Position numbers and translations under genes: made by a program. From Vibrio ruber DSM 16370 (GTDB lineage Bacteria > Pseudomonadota > Gammaproteobacteria > Enterobacterales > Vibrionaceae), in contig NZ_FULE01000013.1 in NCBI RefSeq assembly GCF_900163965.1, positions 1-64,000 of the forward strand: 64,000 bases of DNA, given 5' to 3'. Below the pieces are notes generated by a model. That model saw only the letters and a program-made list of their open reading frames with translations. It made no database searches and was not told where the DNA came from. Below, in pieces: positions 35,216 to 43,487 of this stretch. Within the stretch, counting starts at the first letter, position 1; every line of letters starts with the position of its first letter.

Positions 35216-36559
35216 ATGGAAAGCCATGCAACAGCGTCGGAACGACTGACTCTGCTCTTATTAGATGATGAAAATGATATTCTGAAAGCGCTTAATCGGG
35301 TGCTGCGTCTTGATTATGATGTCGTGAGTTTCAGTGATGGTCGGGAAGCATTGACGTATTTGAAAGAGAATGAAGTCTCAATCATTATTTCCGATATGCG
35401 AATGCCCGAGATGGATGGTGCGGAGTTTTTATCTCAGGCGAAAGAAATTGTACCGGATGCGATCAGGATTCTTCTGACGGGATACAGCGATATTCAGTCG
35501 ACCGTCAGAGCGGTGAATTCCGGAGGCATTCACACCTATATCAGTAAACCTTGGGATAATGAAAATTTAAAACTGATCATTGCTAAATCTGCTGAATTTT
35601 TCCGTTTAACCAAAGAAAGAGAGCGATTAGCACAAGAACTCGAAGAACGTAATCAACAGCTTGAAACTATGAACCAGGCGTTGGAAGCATCCAATCAGAA
35701 ATTATCTGATTTTAACCATCAACTGGAATTACAAGTTCAGGAAAGAACCAAAGCATTAAGTTCATCGAACTCCCGGCTGGAAATGTTGTTGAAAAGCCGC
35801 AATAAAACTTTCAGAGATATTCTGGGGATGGTGACTGCGATTATTCAGCATCGAACTGGATTCCCCGCAGATCATGCTGAGCGGATAGCTAATCAGGCGA
35901 AATCCGTTGCCCAGCGTCTCAAATTACCGGAGACAGAAATCGGACATATCTATTTGTGTGGTCTCATGCACCAGATTGGCCTGATTGGTGCGCGGGATTC
36001 GGAAATTGAAATGACCAAAGTCGATCCGGAAAGTCAAATCCCGATTTCACCGAGCGCAAATGCGGTTGTCGGAGCAACGATTGTCGAACGAATCAAGCGT
36101 TTTGAGCCATTGGTCGAAATTATTCGTCATCAGGATGAACTCTATAATGGTCTGGGACGGCCGGATCATTTGCGAGGGCAGGAGATACCGATCGGCGCCA
36201 GAGTGATTAAGGTGATTAAAGATTATGATTTTTATGTTGCTTCACCTTATAACCCGAAGAGAATGACCACTCGCAGTGCGCAAGGCTACCTCAAACAACA
36301 GGCAGGTGAAATATATGACCCGCAGGTAGTTGAAGTGTACCTTGAGATGCTGAAACAGCCCAGCAAGGTCGAGGAAGGCGTCGAACTTTGTATCGGTTTG
36401 AGTGAAATTAAACCGGGGATGGTGATTAAACGCGATCTCTATCTGCCGAATGGCAACCTGATGTTAACTGCAGGCCATGCCATCAGTGCCGCTTTATTGT
36501 CTCGGTTGAAGTCAATCGAGAAGCAGACCAATATGCCGATTACGGTTTATATTGGTTGA
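35216..36559 (+). CDS. Response regulator with coiled coil and degenerate HD-GYP domain
   Basis: A 447-residue protein. REC domain 1-125 with D60 (IISDMRMPEMDG) and K111 (ISKPW); coiled coil about 130-195; then an HD-GYP-like domain. The catalytic residues are altered: the HD pair is H252-Q253 (LMHQIGLIG instead of HDIGKIG), and the later block reads RHQDELYNGLGRPDHLRGQEIP, with GRP for GYP and no His-His-Glu. It is therefore unlikely to hydrolyse c-di-GMP and may be a signalling adaptor. Last gene of the cluster; a 256-bp gap with a possible promoter separates it from the kinases. Confidence 0.85.
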   Translation: MESHATASERLTLLLLDDENDILKALNRVLRLDYDVVSFSDGREALTYLKENEVSIIISDMRMPEMDGAEFLSQAKEIVPDAIRILLTGYSDIQSTVRAVNSGGIHTYISKPWDNENLKLIIAKSAEFFRLTKERERLAQELEERNQQLETMNQALEASNQKLSDFNHQLELQVQERTKALSSSNSRLEMLLKSRNKTFRDILGMVTAIIQHRTGFPADHAERIANQAKSVAQRLKLPETEIGHIYLCGLMHQIGLIGARDSEIEMTKVDPESQIPISPSANAVVGATIVERIKRFEPLVEIIRHQDELYNGLGRPDHLRGQEIPIGARVIKVIKDYDFYVASPYNPKRMTTRSAQGYLKQQAGEIYDPQVVEVYLEMLKQPSKVEEGVELCIGLSEIKPGMVIKRDLYLPNGNLMLTAGHAISAALLSRLKSIEKQTNMPITVYIG

Positions 36560-36597
36560 TGATACCGAACCTACGGAGCAGATTGACGAGCCGTTGA

Positions 36598-37440
36598 TTA
36601 TTGAGCAGCAGATTGTGGATAGAAATGATGTAGCGGCCCTTTTCCCTGACCCACATCCAATTGATGCGCATAACGAATTGCACCGGTAATATAGCTTTTC
36701 GCGGTTTCGACTGCGGCAGGGAGTGAATAACCCCGGGCTAAGTAAGAAGCAATGGCCGAAGCAAGTGTACAGCCTGTGCCATGGGTATTTGTTGCATGGA
36801 TCCGAGGGGCGCTGAACATTGTTGTTGCTGAGGCTGTGATTAACCAATCATGACTGTAATGCGGGTCATCGGCATGGCCGCCTTTGAGTAAAATAGCAGG
36901 CAGACCGAGTTGTTGTAAATCCGCAATCATTGCAGGGCTTGCCCACATCTGCTTATCACCTGAGTTCTCCGTCGGATAACCAAGCAGCACTGCTGCTTCA
37001 GGAAGATTTGGCGTGATTAGATCAGCCATTGGCAGCAATCTGTCTTGTAATGGTTTCAAGGCTGCCGGACTCAGCAACGTCCGGCCACTGGTTGATAACA
37101 AGACAGGATCGATGACCAGATGACGGGGACGAACCGCCTGAAGCTTGTCCGCGACAGCTTCAACAATCTCGGCATTGGCGAGCATTCCTATCTTGACGGC
37201 CACAATGTTTAAGTCTGAAAACACTGCATCAAGCTGTTGCGTCACATGGCGGACAGGGAAGGGGAATACATCGAATATACCTTGCGTATTTTGAGCGGTA
37301 GATGCGGTCATCACAGAGCAGGCATAACTACCGGTTGCGGAAATAGTTTTGATATCAGCTTGAATCCCCGCACCGCCACTGCTGTCACTACCGGCTATGG
37401 TCAGTACAACCGGAATTGATGATGAGGAAGACGGGATCAT
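36598..37440 (-). CDS. thiD: Hydroxymethylpyrimidine (phosphate) kinase
   Basis: A 280-residue ribokinase-fold enzyme that phosphorylates HMP and HMP-P for thiamine synthesis or salvage. Motifs: LTIAGSDSSGGAGIQADIKT at the N-terminus, VIDPVLLSTSGRTLL, ITPNLPEA and the anion hole NTHGTGCTLASA. The ATG at 37440 matches the usual start; an upstream frame exists. It stands alone, away from other thi genes, and no TPP riboswitch is seen upstream. It is convergent with the HD-GYP gene and divergent from the iron-type ABC operon. Confidence 0.92.
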   Translation of the reverse strand: MIPSSSSSIPVVLTIAGSDSSGGAGIQADIKTISATGSYACSVMTASTAQNTQGIFDVFPFPVRHVTQQLDAVFSDLNIVAVKIGMLANAEIVEAVADKLQAVRPRHLVIDPVLLSTSGRTLLSPAALKPLQDRLLPMADLITPNLPEAAVLLGYPTENSGDKQMWASPAMIADLQQLGLPAILLKGGHADDPHYSHDWLITASATTMFSAPRIHATNTHGTGCTLASAIASYLARGYSLPAAVETAKSYITGAIRYAHQLDVGQGKGPLHHFYPQSAAQ

Positions 37441-37566
37441 ATCTGTGTGTCCTTTTCGATTGTACCGTGGCGGAGGGCGGCAATTTTGCTGAGTGAAGAT
37501 GATTTTAAACATCCAATCGATACGATATCAACCATCTCATGCTGACTGATATAACATTATTTTGAA

Positions 37567-37601
37567 AATAAGAATGACTCTCATATTTGTTTAGATATAA
37601 T
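37567..37601 (+). promoter_or_regulatory. Fur box overlapping a promoter
   Basis: AATAAGAATGACTCTCATA (37567-37585) matches the classical Fur operator AATGAGAATGATTCTCATT at 16 of 19 positions. A perfect TATAAT -10 hexamer is at 37596-37601, so bound Fur would cover the -35 region. It serves the permease-ATPase operon at 37771. Confidence 0.65.
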
Positions 37602-37770
37602 GCAGTCTCTTTCTGATTTTTAGATGCAGCAGCGTATTATCCGTTATCCACGATTTTAGTCAGAGAAATGGAGCCCGGGATGACAATGGACGGGGATACC
37701 TTGCTGTTCGTATTACCGATTTATGATAGAAGTTATGGTTCATCGAGCCATATGTCACCGGAGTTAAAAC

Positions 37771-38826
37771 ATGCAAGTCGATTTAATGCTTGAAGCCATT
37801 GCAAAACAGAGAGCGAATGAAAGAAGGCGTTGGACCGTCATTGGGACGATTCTGGCAATACTCGCTGTCTCGTTTATTCTCGATGTTGCTACCGGGCCGT
37901 CAATGCTTGATGTATCACAGGTCAGTAACGCATTATTGCAGTGGCTGGGTTTTTCTGTTTCAGTCGACCCGATGACACAAGTTATCGTCACCAATCTTAG
38001 ATTACCGATTGCTCTGATGGCGGTGATTGTTGGTGGTTCGCTCGGTATCGGTGGTGCAGAAATGCAAACGCTGCTGAATAATTCGATGGCGAGTCCTTAT
38101 ACATTGGGCATGGCTGCCGCGGCAGGGTTTGGTGCTGCGCTCATGCTTTATATGGACTCTCTGGGACTGGAATCATACATTGCCGTACCGCTGGGGGCTT
38201 TCTTCTGCTGTATGCTTTCCGCCTGTTTTCTCTTTGCGTTGGCAACGATGCGCCATATCACTTCCGGACAGTTAATTCTGGCCGGGATTGCATTACTTTT
38301 CCTGTTCCAGTCATTGTTGTCACTGGTTCAGTTCGTCTCGTCTCCGGAACTGAGTCAGCAAATCTTATTCTGGCTATTTGGTAGCCTTTCGAAAGCAACG
38401 TGGACAAACCTGATTATTACCGCAGTGATAACGGTTATTTGTATGCTGATGTTATTGAAAGATTCTTGGAAACTGACCGCATTGCGGTTGGGAGAAGAGC
38501 GGGCTAAAAGCCTCGGTGTTCATGTTGCCCGTCTGCGGCTGAAAACCCTGTTTATTGTTGCAGTGATGACAGCAACAGCGACCAGCTTTGTCGGGATCAT
38601 CGGTTTTGTCGGGATTGTTGCACCGAATATTGCCCGGATGCTGGTCGGGGAAGACCAACGTTTCTTCCTGCCGTTATCTTTTTTGATCGGTGCTTTCTTA
38701 CTGTCCAGTGCGTCGGTTCTTTCTAAAGTGATTGTCCCGGGAGCACTGTTTCCGATTGGGATCGTCACCGCGATTATCGGGGTACCGTTTTTCTTCTGGC
38801 TCATTATTGGTAAAAGGCGTTCATAA
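37771..38826 (+). CDS. FecCD-family ABC permease, probable iron-siderophore import
   Basis: A 351-residue inner-membrane permease with about nine or ten membrane segments. Family motifs: RLPIALMAVIVGGSLGIGGAEMQTLLNNSMASPYTLGM, LAGIALLFLFQSLL and GFVGIVAPNIARMLVGEDQRF (the ATPase-coupling loop). FecCD permeases import siderophore-iron, haem or cobalamin. The upstream Fur box supports iron. Only one permease gene is present, so it should work as a homodimer; the substrate-binding protein is not encoded nearby. Its TAA overlaps the ATPase ATG by 1 bp. Confidence 0.87.
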   Translation: MQVDLMLEAIAKQRANERRRWTVIGTILAILAVSFILDVATGPSMLDVSQVSNALLQWLGFSVSVDPMTQVIVTNLRLPIALMAVIVGGSLGIGGAEMQTLLNNSMASPYTLGMAAAAGFGAALMLYMDSLGLESYIAVPLGAFFCCMLSACFLFALATMRHITSGQLILAGIALLFLFQSLLSLVQFVSSPELSQQILFWLFGSLSKATWTNLIITAVITVICMLMLLKDSWKLTALRLGEERAKSLGVHVARLRLKTLFIVAVMTATATSFVGIIGFVGIVAPNIARMLVGEDQRFFLPLSFLIGAFLLSSASVLSKVIVPGALFPIGIVTAIIGVPFFFWLIIGKRRS

Positions 38827-39614
38827 TGCTGCATGTGACTGACTTAAATTTAAATATTGATGGGTTAACTTTGGCGGATCAAATGGGGTTCAGCCTTCAG
38901 CCCGGCAAAGTAAGTGTCATCATCGGTCCGAATGGCACAGGGAAGAGCACATTATTGAAAACTCTGTTTGGCGATATTGTTCCTCAGTCCGGAGAGATCG
39001 TATTTGGTGACCAAAAACTTCAGCCTAAGCAAATTTCGGCCTGGCGCCAGCAATTTGGTTACATGCCACAGGATATTCGACTGGATGCCAGCCTGACGGT
39101 GACTGAAGTCGTCTTACTCGGTCAATTGGATGCATTGAGCCTGCGGGTTGATGATCAAATGCTGGAAGATGCGCTGGCTGCATTGGAACAAATCGGTTTA
39201 TTACACCTGGCGAACCGGGATGTCCGGACTTTGAGTGGCGGACAATGTCAGATGATTCTATTTGCACAGGCACTGATGCGTCGTCCTGAAATTTTAATGT
39301 TGGATGAGCCGGTAAGTGCATTGGATCTCCATTTTCAACATGTCTTGCTGGACCATCTGGTTGAGCGGACGGAAAGCCAGCGTTGGGTGACATTGATGGT
39401 GTTGCACGACTTGAATCTGGCCGCGCAGTATGCTGATCATCTACTGGTTCTCAAACAAGGCAAGGTTGTTGCGCAAGGAAGCCCGCAAAAGGTATTAACC
39501 CCGCAATTAATTCGGGATGTGTATGGTGTTGATGCTGAAGTAACGCATGACCAGCTAGGAATTCCTTTTGTCCGGACATTACGTTCCGGTCGTGTCAACC
39601 GCGCAGCAGCATAA
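38826..39614 (+). CDS. ABC transporter ATPase, FepC family
   Basis: A 262-residue ATPase with Walker A GPNGTGKST, signature LSGGQCQMI, Walker B ILMLDEPVSALD and the switch histidine in VLHDLN. The signature has C in place of the usual R or Q at LSGGQ-C-Q. It energises the FecCD-type permease, with which it is translationally coupled. The YGVDAEVTHDQLGIPFV tail is typical of siderophore and haem ATPases. Confidence 0.9.
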   Translation: MLHVTDLNLNIDGLTLADQMGFSLQPGKVSVIIGPNGTGKSTLLKTLFGDIVPQSGEIVFGDQKLQPKQISAWRQQFGYMPQDIRLDASLTVTEVVLLGQLDALSLRVDDQMLEDALAALEQIGLLHLANRDVRTLSGGQCQMILFAQALMRRPEILMLDEPVSALDLHFQHVLLDHLVERTESQRWVTLMVLHDLNLAAQYADHLLVLKQGKVVAQGSPQKVLTPQLIRDVYGVDAEVTHDQLGIPFVRTLRSGRVNRAAA

Positions 39615-39632
39615 TCACAGCTTCTTGATGAA

Positions 39633-39649
39633 GTTAACCGACTCTTAAC
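39633..39649 (+). promoter_or_regulatory. TTAACC direct repeat with 11-bp spacing
   Basis: TTAACC at 39633-39638 and 39644-39649, one helical turn apart, lies between the ATPase gene and the OmpR-type regulator gene. OmpR/PhoB-family regulators bind such direct repeats; autoregulation by the downstream regulator is an inference. Confidence 0.4.
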
Positions 39650-39664
39650 CAAAATTTTATTACA

Positions 39665-39697
39665 TTACGTGTGGATATAGACAATAGACACACGTAA
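39665..39697 (+). promoter_or_regulatory. Inverted repeat TTACGTGTG-N15-CACACGTAA
   Basis: Nine-base perfect arms separated by 15 bp, about 75 bp before the response regulator start. Could be a second operator or a loose terminator for the ABC operon; no T-tract follows. Confidence 0.4.
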
Positions 39698-39769
39698 CCT
39701 GAAGATGCTTAGAATGATGATTCAGCAATCGGGTAAAAATTGCGGGTAAGAGGGTGAGCAGAATTTCAG

Positions 39770-40444
39770 ATGCTGAAAGTATTACTTGTCGAAGATGATT
39801 TAGATTTGGCGACCGCCATCATCGATTACATGGCGCTTGAGGATATCGAAGCGGATTATGCAGCCGACGGGCAGATTGGTTATAACCTCATTACCAGCCA
39901 TACATACGATGTGATTGTGCTGGATTTAAACCTGCCTAAAATCGAAGGGCTGATGGTTTGTGAGCGGGTTCGTTCTCAAGGCATCCAAGTCCCGATCTTG
40001 ATGCTGACCGCAAAAGATACACTTGATGATAAACTTCGGGGATTTTCAAAAGGTGCAGATGACTATCTGGTGAAACCGTTTGAGATGGAGGAGTTGATTG
40101 CGCGGGTGAACGTCTTATCCAAAAGAAAGAGCGGACAGATTTCCAAGCTGGTTGTCGAAGATTTGGAGTTAGATTTGGCGGGCAAAGAAGTTCGTCGAGC
40201 CGGTGAATTACTGAAGCTTTCTCCTATCGCGACCAAGATTCTCGAAGTTCTGATGCGAGAATCCCCTTCTACGGTTTCACGGGAAAAACTCATCCAGACG
40301 GTTTGGGGCAGTGAACAGCCCGATAGTAACAGTTTAAAAGTTCATATTTTCAACCTGCGCAAACAGGTCAACAAAGAAGGTTTCCGCCCGTTAATTCACA
40401 CCATTCCTAGTTTTGGTTTTGCTATCAAACCAGCGGAAGACTGA
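39770..40444 (+). CDS. OmpR/PhoB-family response regulator
   Basis: A 224-residue regulator. Receiver: EDDLD, phospho-acceptor in IVLDLNLPKIEG, K in LVKPFEMEELIARV. C-terminal winged helix: LSPIATKILEVLMRESPSTV and SREKLIQTVWG ... NSLKVHIFNLRKQVNKEG, ending in the hairpin IPSFGFAI. One base separates its TGA from the ATG of the kinase. The nearby Fur-controlled transporter suggests but does not prove a link to metal or envelope stress. Confidence 0.9.
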   Translation: MLKVLLVEDDLDLATAIIDYMALEDIEADYAADGQIGYNLITSHTYDVIVLDLNLPKIEGLMVCERVRSQGIQVPILMLTAKDTLDDKLRGFSKGADDYLVKPFEMEELIARVNVLSKRKSGQISKLVVEDLELDLAGKEVRRAGELLKLSPIATKILEVLMRESPSTVSREKLIQTVWGSEQPDSNSLKVHIFNLRKQVNKEGFRPLIHTIPSFGFAIKPAED

Positions 40445-40445
40445 T

Positions 40446-41720
40446 ATGCAAATTCGTCGTAGTCTGAAAATTTATTTTCTATTTGCCGTGATTTCGGTCG
40501 GAACACTGGTCGTCCTCGTTTTTTCTACCTTAGCCGCAAGTTTCTTTATCCAAGGTTCTGATGTGACCATCCGTTACAGTATGACTCAGATGGCACGTGA
40601 AATCGCGAACTCAGAGATGCAACCCAATAATTTAAAGGGGTTTGCTGTGTATCAGCGTTGGGAAGATATCCCTGAGCTTGTGAGGAAGCATATCCCGAAA
40701 TTGCAGAGCCATCAGGCTTTTGGCAAATATATAAAACGGGACAACTGGTTTGATATTCCGACCACCACCGCTTTTGTATTACGTTATGATGATGCGACAC
40801 AAGGGACGTTCTACATCTCTTGGGTTTTTACGGATATCGTATCTCACCTTCGACAAAATAATGCCGATACCAATTATTATCTGCGCATTATGATCTACGC
40901 CATTATTGCGATTACCCTCTTTACATTGATTATGGTGGTGCTATTACACCGGATTGCTATTCCGATTGAGCGCCTTATCGGCTGGGCAAAAGAGCTCTCT
41001 TCCGGTAACCTCAACCGCGCAGCCCCCGATTTTTACTACAACGAGTTAAATAATCTGGCTGAAATTATTCATTCAAGTTTACAGTCAGTACAGACAACCC
41101 TGAATCGAGAGAAGCAATTTCTGTCTCATGCCAGCCATGAGTTAAGAACGCCTATTTCAGTGGTTCGAAGTAATAGCCAGTTGATGAAACGTCTCCTACA
41201 AAAAGAAGGAACCGAAGAAAAGCAACAGGAAGTGCTGGATCGGATTCTTCGGGCCGGCATGACGATGACCGAGTTGTGTGAGACGCTACTATGGTTGAAT
41301 CGGGGTCAGTTTGACAATTTATCGACGGAGCCGGTGGATCTGGAAAAATTAGTACATCAGATCCGTTATGAACTGGATTATTTGGTTCGTGATAAAGAGA
41401 TTGATATTACTATCGAAACTGAGCCCGCCAGTTATCAACTGCCTTTGGGCATGGTCAGAATTGTATTGGGGAATCTGATCAGAAATGCCTTTCAGCATAC
41501 TTATCATGGTCAGGTAGAAATCATTCAGTTAGGGCAAACGGTGAAAATTAGAAATTACAGTGCTATCGGCGATACGGACGAAAGCCTTGGCTTCGGCTTA
41601 GGACTGCAATTAACCAGCTGTATTATCAAACATTATCAGTGGCCTTATCACGTTGAAGAGCTGGCAACCGGGAGAGATGTGTATATTAGCTTCACTGCTG
41701 TTGAGACGGATAGTGAATAA
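40446..41720 (+). CDS. Membrane sensor histidine kinase partner
   Basis: A 424-residue kinase. Membrane helices at about 10-33 and 146-168 frame a periplasmic sensor of about 110 residues of unknown ligand; a HAMP-like linker (IAIPIERLIGWAKELSSGNL) leads to HisKA with H231 (LSHASHELRTPISVV). The ATPase part has the N-box GNLIRNAFQHT and a G2 box LGFGLGLQL, but the G1 region (IRNYSAIGDTDE) lacks the usual D-x-G-x-G, so ATP binding may be atypical. Start 40446 lies directly after the regulator stop. Confidence 0.85.
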   Translation: MQIRRSLKIYFLFAVISVGTLVVLVFSTLAASFFIQGSDVTIRYSMTQMAREIANSEMQPNNLKGFAVYQRWEDIPELVRKHIPKLQSHQAFGKYIKRDNWFDIPTTTAFVLRYDDATQGTFYISWVFTDIVSHLRQNNADTNYYLRIMIYAIIAITLFTLIMVVLLHRIAIPIERLIGWAKELSSGNLNRAAPDFYYNELNNLAEIIHSSLQSVQTTLNREKQFLSHASHELRTPISVVRSNSQLMKRLLQKEGTEEKQQEVLDRILRAGMTMTELCETLLWLNRGQFDNLSTEPVDLEKLVHQIRYELDYLVRDKEIDITIETEPASYQLPLGMVRIVLGNLIRNAFQHTYHGQVEIIQLGQTVKIRNYSAIGDTDESLGFGLGLQLTSCIIKHYQWPYHVEELATGRDVYISFTAVETDSE

Positions 41721-41740
41721 ATCTCAGCAATGACAGATAT

Positions 41741-41765
41741 AAAAAAAGCCCATCAATGATGGGCT
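41741..41765 (-). terminator. Terminator of scrA
   Basis: AGCCCATC (41747-41754) pairs with GATGGGCT (41758-41765); the seven A upstream give a T-tract on the minus strand. Confidence 0.8.
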
Positions 41766-41787
41766 CGGGGGCATAGGTGAGAGTTAA

Positions 41788-43227
41788 TTAAGCCACAGCT
41801 TTGGCCTGCTGTTTGGCTTTATTTCTCACACCGAGAGCATAAGTTAATCCAAAGGCCGTGATAAACGAAATGGCCATACCAATAATATAATAGCTGAGTT
41901 TTGCCGGATTAATGGAAATAATTCCCGGTAAGCCTGCTGCGCCCAGTGCATGTGCTTTGACATGGAAAAATGTAATGAAAGCACTGGAGACAGCTGAACC
42001 GGTGATTGCGGCAATGAAAGGATAGCGCATTTTTAAGTTGACACCGAACATAGCTGGCTCTGTGATACCGAGCAGTGCTGTAATCCCTGATGGGATTGCA
42101 ATCCCTTTCAGTTTTTGATCCCGGGTTATCATACCGACAGCGAGAGATGCTGCACCTTGGGCAACGTTAGACATCGCCGCGATAGGGAAGATAAATGTAC
42201 CGCCGGTGACTGCAATATCAGCCAGAAGCTGTGTTTCAATCGCAATGAAACTATGATGCATACCAGTAATGACGAAAGGCGCATAAATTAAACCAAAAAT
42301 TGCTCCGCCGATAAAGCCTGCCGATTCATATAGCCAGTTCAGTCCGTCACCCAATAAGAAGCCTAGATCTCGTGTAAACGGACCGACAACGGTAAAGGTG
42401 AGGAAACCGGTAATGAAAAGTGCCAGTAGCGGTGTGAGCAGGTTATCCAGTACTGAAGGAACCACCTTCCGCAGGTTAAGTTCAATCTTCGCCAGAATGA
42501 ATGCGCAAACCAATACCGGCAGGACAGAACCTTGATAGCCGACTTTCTGAATCTCCAAGCCTAAAATATTCCATGTCGGGATTGTCCCGTGGACAGATGC
42601 ACTACCGAATCCCCAACCATTGAGTAAATCCGGGTGAACCATCAACATCCCGAGAGCGGCACCGAGGAATGGATTTCCGCCGAATTTTTTGGTTGCGGAG
42701 AATGCCAGTAAAATCGGTAAGTAAACAAACGGAGCATTGGCAAAAGTATTGATCATGCTGGCAAGGTCAGCCAATCCGGGGTTTGCATCAATCAGCGACT
42801 GACCATCAATGAATAGCCCCTTGGCAGTGAGGACATTAAATATCCCCATCAATAAACCACCGGCAACAATCGCTGGAATGATGGGAACGAAAATGTCAGA
42901 CAGGCCTTTGACCGCGCGTTGGATAATATTTTGTTTCTGAGCACCTGCTTGGGCAACATCATTGGTTGACATTTCAGCCATACCGGTGGCTTCAGACATA
43001 GCGGCATATACTTGGTTGACAATTCCTGAACCAAAAATAATTTGGTATTGTCCGGCAACTTTAAACTGGCCTTTAACACCTTCTATTTCACTGATTGCAT
43101 CTTCATTAACCACAGATTCGTCTTTAAGTGCTAATCTCAAACGAGTTGCACAATGTGCCAGTGCTTGGATGTTCTGCTTGCCACCCAGATGCTCTAGCAG
43201 CTGTTTCGCGATGACTGGATAGTCCAT
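41788..43227 (-). CDS. scrA: Sucrose-specific PTS enzyme IIBC
   Basis: A 479-residue PTS permease. The EIIB domain is N-terminal with phospho-cysteine C26 (LAHCATRLRLAL), then a linker near 85-105 and a ten-helix EIIC domain (GITEPAMFGVNLKMRYPF is the sucrose/trehalose-type signature). It takes up sucrose and releases sucrose-6-phosphate inside the cell; a EIIA-Glc type domain must come from elsewhere because none is fused. The gene is divergent from scrR and its promoter carries a LacI-type operator. Confidence 0.9.
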   Translation of the reverse strand: MDYPVIAKQLLEHLGGKQNIQALAHCATRLRLALKDESVVNEDAISEIEGVKGQFKVAGQYQIIFGSGIVNQVYAAMSEATGMAEMSTNDVAQAGAQKQNIIQRAVKGLSDIFVPIIPAIVAGGLLMGIFNVLTAKGLFIDGQSLIDANPGLADLASMINTFANAPFVYLPILLAFSATKKFGGNPFLGAALGMLMVHPDLLNGWGFGSASVHGTIPTWNILGLEIQKVGYQGSVLPVLVCAFILAKIELNLRKVVPSVLDNLLTPLLALFITGFLTFTVVGPFTRDLGFLLGDGLNWLYESAGFIGGAIFGLIYAPFVITGMHHSFIAIETQLLADIAVTGGTFIFPIAAMSNVAQGAASLAVGMITRDQKLKGIAIPSGITALLGITEPAMFGVNLKMRYPFIAAITGSAVSSAFITFFHVKAHALGAAGLPGIISINPAKLSYYIIGMAISFITAFGLTYALGVRNKAKQQAKAVA

Positions 43228-43285
43228 AACTTACTCCGATTCTGTTATTGGATTATATTTCTTGTGTATAAATAATTTTATGTTT

Positions 43286-43299
43286 TGGGAACGTTTGCA
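43286..43299. promoter_or_regulatory. Sucrose-repressor operator before scrA
   Basis: TGGGAACGTTTGCA contains the centre GAACGTT shared with the operator before scrB (44567). Its position 59 bp upstream of scrA fits repression by ScrR. The right half is less conserved. Confidence 0.6.
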
Positions 43300-43410
43300 A
43301 TTTGGATTTTTGTCAATAATTAACAAATGGTCAAAACCATGTGGACTATTATGTGAGTCAGATCGCTAATGAGACGACGAATTATGATGAAAACAAGGGT
43401 AAAATCACGT

Positions 43411-43430
43411 TGTCACGATTGAGCGTGACA
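43411..43430. promoter_or_regulatory. Inverted repeat upstream of scrR
   Basis: TGTCACG-ATTGAG-CGTGACA with perfect 7-bp arms lies 58 bp before scrR. It differs from the GAACGTT operators and from the CRP consensus, so a different regulator is implied. Confidence 0.4.
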
Positions 43431-43487
43431 TTTTATCCTGGTTTTTTGCAGACGCTGGGTATGATGATAATTGTATAAGGAAACAGA

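Noticed and set aside
29686..36559. Nitric-oxide H-NOX signalling network
   Set aside because: The kinase and HD-GYP architecture resembles such networks, but no haem NO/O2-binding protein gene is in the window.
37441..37566. TPP riboswitch before thiD
   Set aside because: No CTGAGA or ACCTGATCTGG-like thi-box elements are visible on the minus strand upstream of thiD.
43352..43367. CRP site before scrA/scrR (TGTGAGTCAGATCGCT)
   Set aside because: The left half is good but the right half TCGCT differs too much from TCACA to list as a site.
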